In this document: one piece after another, positions 62,537-64,000 of the stretch
Layout: the number at the start of each line of letters is the position of its first letter
Numbering within the stretch: position 1 is the first letter of the stretch
Origin: Micromonospora cathayae
Lineage (GTDB): Bacteria > Actinomycetota > Actinomycetes > Mycobacteriales > Micromonosporaceae
Assembly (NCBI RefSeq): GCF_028993575.1
Contig: NZ_CP118615.1
Span: forward strand, 4,989,001-5,053,000
Direction: 5' to 3'
Length of the DNA stretch: 64,000 nt
Notes under the pieces: model-generated
What the model saw: the letters and a program-made list of their open reading frames with translations, nothing else
Told to the model about the DNA's origin: nothing
Databases searched by the model: none
Translations under genes and position numbers: made by a program

Positions 62537-64000
62537 AGTGTGCCGCGCCGATACCGGCGGCCTCCTCGCGGGCCCGACGCTCGTCGCCGCTGATGGTGTG
62601 CAGCGGCTTCTCCTTGATGAACAGCACGGCGATCAGGGCGAGGAACGCGATCGGCGCGCCCACCAGGAACAGGTCGGCGGTGGCGGTGCCGTAGATGTCG
62701 GCCACGATCGACCGGACCGGTTCGGGCAGGGTGGTGATGTCGGGTACCTCGGTGGAGCCGCCGCCCCCGGCGGCCGCCGGGCCGAACTTCTCGGTCATCA
62801 GGGAGGTGATCCGGTTCGCCAGGACCGCACCGAGGGCACTCACCCCGATCGCGCCGCCCATACTGCGGAAGAAGGTCAGCGCGGAGGTGGCCGCCCCGAG
62901 TTCGTGGGCGGGTACGTCGTTCTGCGCGGCGAGGACCAGGTTCTGCATGAGCATGCCGACGCCGACGCCGAGCACCGCCATGTACACCGACAGCAGGATG
63001 ATGTTGGTGTGGGCGTCGATGGTGCCCAGCAGCGCCATCCCGACGGTCATCGTGCCGGCCCCGCCGACCAGGTACATCTTCCACCGGCCGTACTTGGTGA
63101 TGAGCTGACCGGCGACGGTCGACGAGATCAGCAACCCGAAGATCATCGGGAGGCTCATCAGGCCGGCCACGGTGGGCGACTTGCCCAGCGCGATCTGGAA
63201 GTACTGCGACAGGAAGACCGAGCCGCCGAACATCGCCACACCGACCAGGACGCTGGCGATGGTGGCGAGCGACACCGTCCGGTTGCGGAACAGGTCCAGC
63301 GGGATGATCGGCTCGGCCGCCCGCGACTCCACGTACACGGCCGCGCCGAGCAGCGCCAGGCCGCCCAGCACCATCAGGGCGGTCCAGCCGGACGCCCAGG
63401 CGAACTTGTTGCCGGCCAGCGAGGACCAGACCAGCACCGTGGAGACGCCGGTGGTGATCAGGGCGGCACCGGCCCAGTCGATGCGGACCTGGCGGCGGAC
63501 CACCGGCAGGTGCAGGGTCCGCTGGAGCAGCACGATCGACAGCAGGCTGAACGGCACGCCGATCAGGAAGCACCAGCGCCAGCCCAGCCAGGAGGTGTCG
63601 ACCAGGACGCCGCCGATGAGCGGGCCGGCGACGGTGCCGACACCGAAGACCGCGCCGAAGATGCCCGCGTACCGGCCCATCTCGCGGGGCGGGATCATCG
63701 CCGCCATGACGATGGTGGCCAGGGCGGTCATCCCGCCGGCCCCGATGCCCTGTACGACCCGGCTGACCAGCAGCACCTCGACGTTCGGGGTGAGCCCGGC
63801 GATCAGCGAACCGACCACGAACAGGCCGAGGGAGAGCTGGATCAGCAGCTTGCGGCTGTACAGGTCGGCCATCTTGCCCCACAGCGGCACGGTCGCCGTC
63901 ATGGCCAGCAGTTCGGTGGTGACGATCCAGGTGTAGACGGTCTGGCTGCCGTTGAGGTCGGCGATGATGCGCGGCAGCGCGTTACCCACGACCGTGGAGG
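62535..64000 (-). CDS. DHA2 (EmrB/QacA-type) MFS exporter, cut at the right edge
   Basis: The frame is open to the window end; at least 488 residues are visible. The last bases of the window encode STVVGNALPRII, the TM1 motif that in this family reads LDxTIVNVALPxI, so only a short N-terminus is missing. Later motifs: GKMADLYSRKLLIQ (motif A) and about 13-14 hydrophobic segments, with a hydrophilic Gly-rich loop (AAAGGGGSTEVPD) near the last helices. Proton-coupled efflux of drugs or metabolites is expected; substrate unknown. Confidence 0.9.
   Translation of the reverse strand, partial: STVVGNALPRIIADLNGSQTVYTWIVTTELLAMTATVPLWGKMADLYSRKLLIQLSLGLFVVGSLIAGLTPNVEVLLVSRVVQGIGAGGMTALATIVMAAMIPPREMGRYAGIFGAVFGVGTVAGPLIGGVLVDTSWLGWRWCFLIGVPFSLLSIVLLQRTLHLPVVRRQVRIDWAGAALITTGVSTVLVWSSLAGNKFAWASGWTALMVLGGLALLGAAVYVESRAAEPIIPLDLFRNRTVSLATIASVLVGVAMFGGSVFLSQYFQIALGKSPTVAGLMSLPMIFGLLISSTVAGQLITKYGRWKMYLVGGAGTMTVGMALLGTIDAHTNIILLSVYMAVLGVGVGMLMQNLVLAAQNDVPAHELGAATSALTFFRSMGGAIGVSALGAVLANRITSLMTEKFGPAAAGGGGSTEVPDITTLPEPVRSIVADIYGTATADLFLVGAPIAFLALIAVLFIKEKPLHTISGDERRAREEAAGIGAAH

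Overview
The window is high-GC actinobacterial DNA with strong G/C third-position bias and many GTG starts, most likely from Micromonosporaceae (a Micromonospora-like genome). Supporting signs are a mycothiol-dependent formaldehyde dehydrogenase, a TIGR03086-type mycothiol-linked protein, a SapB/RamS-type class III lanthipeptide locus and LuxR-type regulators. The genus is inferred; there is no rRNA in the window. I found no tRNA, rRNA, insertion sequence, prophage or CRISPR array.

Layout. 1-5.3 kb: a partial gene, a RidA/HxlR divergent pair around a perfect operator-like palindrome, a stress-type SDR, a geranylgeranyl-reductase-like flavoprotein, a small winged-helix-like protein and a DHA2 exporter. 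5.3-10.4 kb: two paralogous secreted lysozyme-like proteins flanking a Tat-exported PhoD phosphatase, and a DUF3626 protein. 10.4-19 kb: mycothiol-dependent formaldehyde detoxification (mscR plus an MBL hydrolase), an FeS-type photolyase, an SDR + Baeyer-Villiger monooxygenase pair, an MBL hydrolase, and convergent archease and RtcB (RNA ligation). 19-22.7 kb: a sugar ABC importer (binding protein and two permeases, no ATPase) behind a XylR/ROK-like box. 22.8-26.5 kb: an M23 peptidase and a large LuxR (LAL) regulator.

26.8-31.8 kb holds the most novel-looking system: a compact RiPP cluster of a ferritin-like diiron protein, a 31-residue precursor-like peptide with a very strong Shine-Dalgarno and a perfect hairpin right behind it, a B12-binding radical SAM RiPP methyltransferase, a DUF5825-like partner and an MFS exporter. 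Facing it is a class III aminotransferase with orphan TPP-dependent E1 alpha/beta subunits (31.8-35.0 kb). 35-40 kb is mixed: a STAS protein, a TIGR03086 protein, a small secreted protein, a D-Ala-D-Ala carboxypeptidase and kynureninase.

40.3-48.4 kb is a ram/amf-type locus: LanKC synthetase, a SapB-like precursor whose core is almost that of Streptomyces RamS, a hairpin, two half-ABC exporters with an asymmetric (one degenerate site) ATPase pair, and two RamR-type response regulators. Beyond it lie a proline-rich secreted protein with exact 30-bp repeats, a Clp_N-HTH regulator with two near-identical 19-bp palindromes in front of it, malonyl-CoA synthetase (matB) and a molybdate uptake operon led by an HTH-TOBE regulator. 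56-60.7 kb contains a lower-GC pair of unknown genes and a four-gene block with an ECF sigma factor and an XRE-TPR regulator. The window ends with small ORFs, a DUF2786 protein and a DHA2 exporter cut by the right edge.
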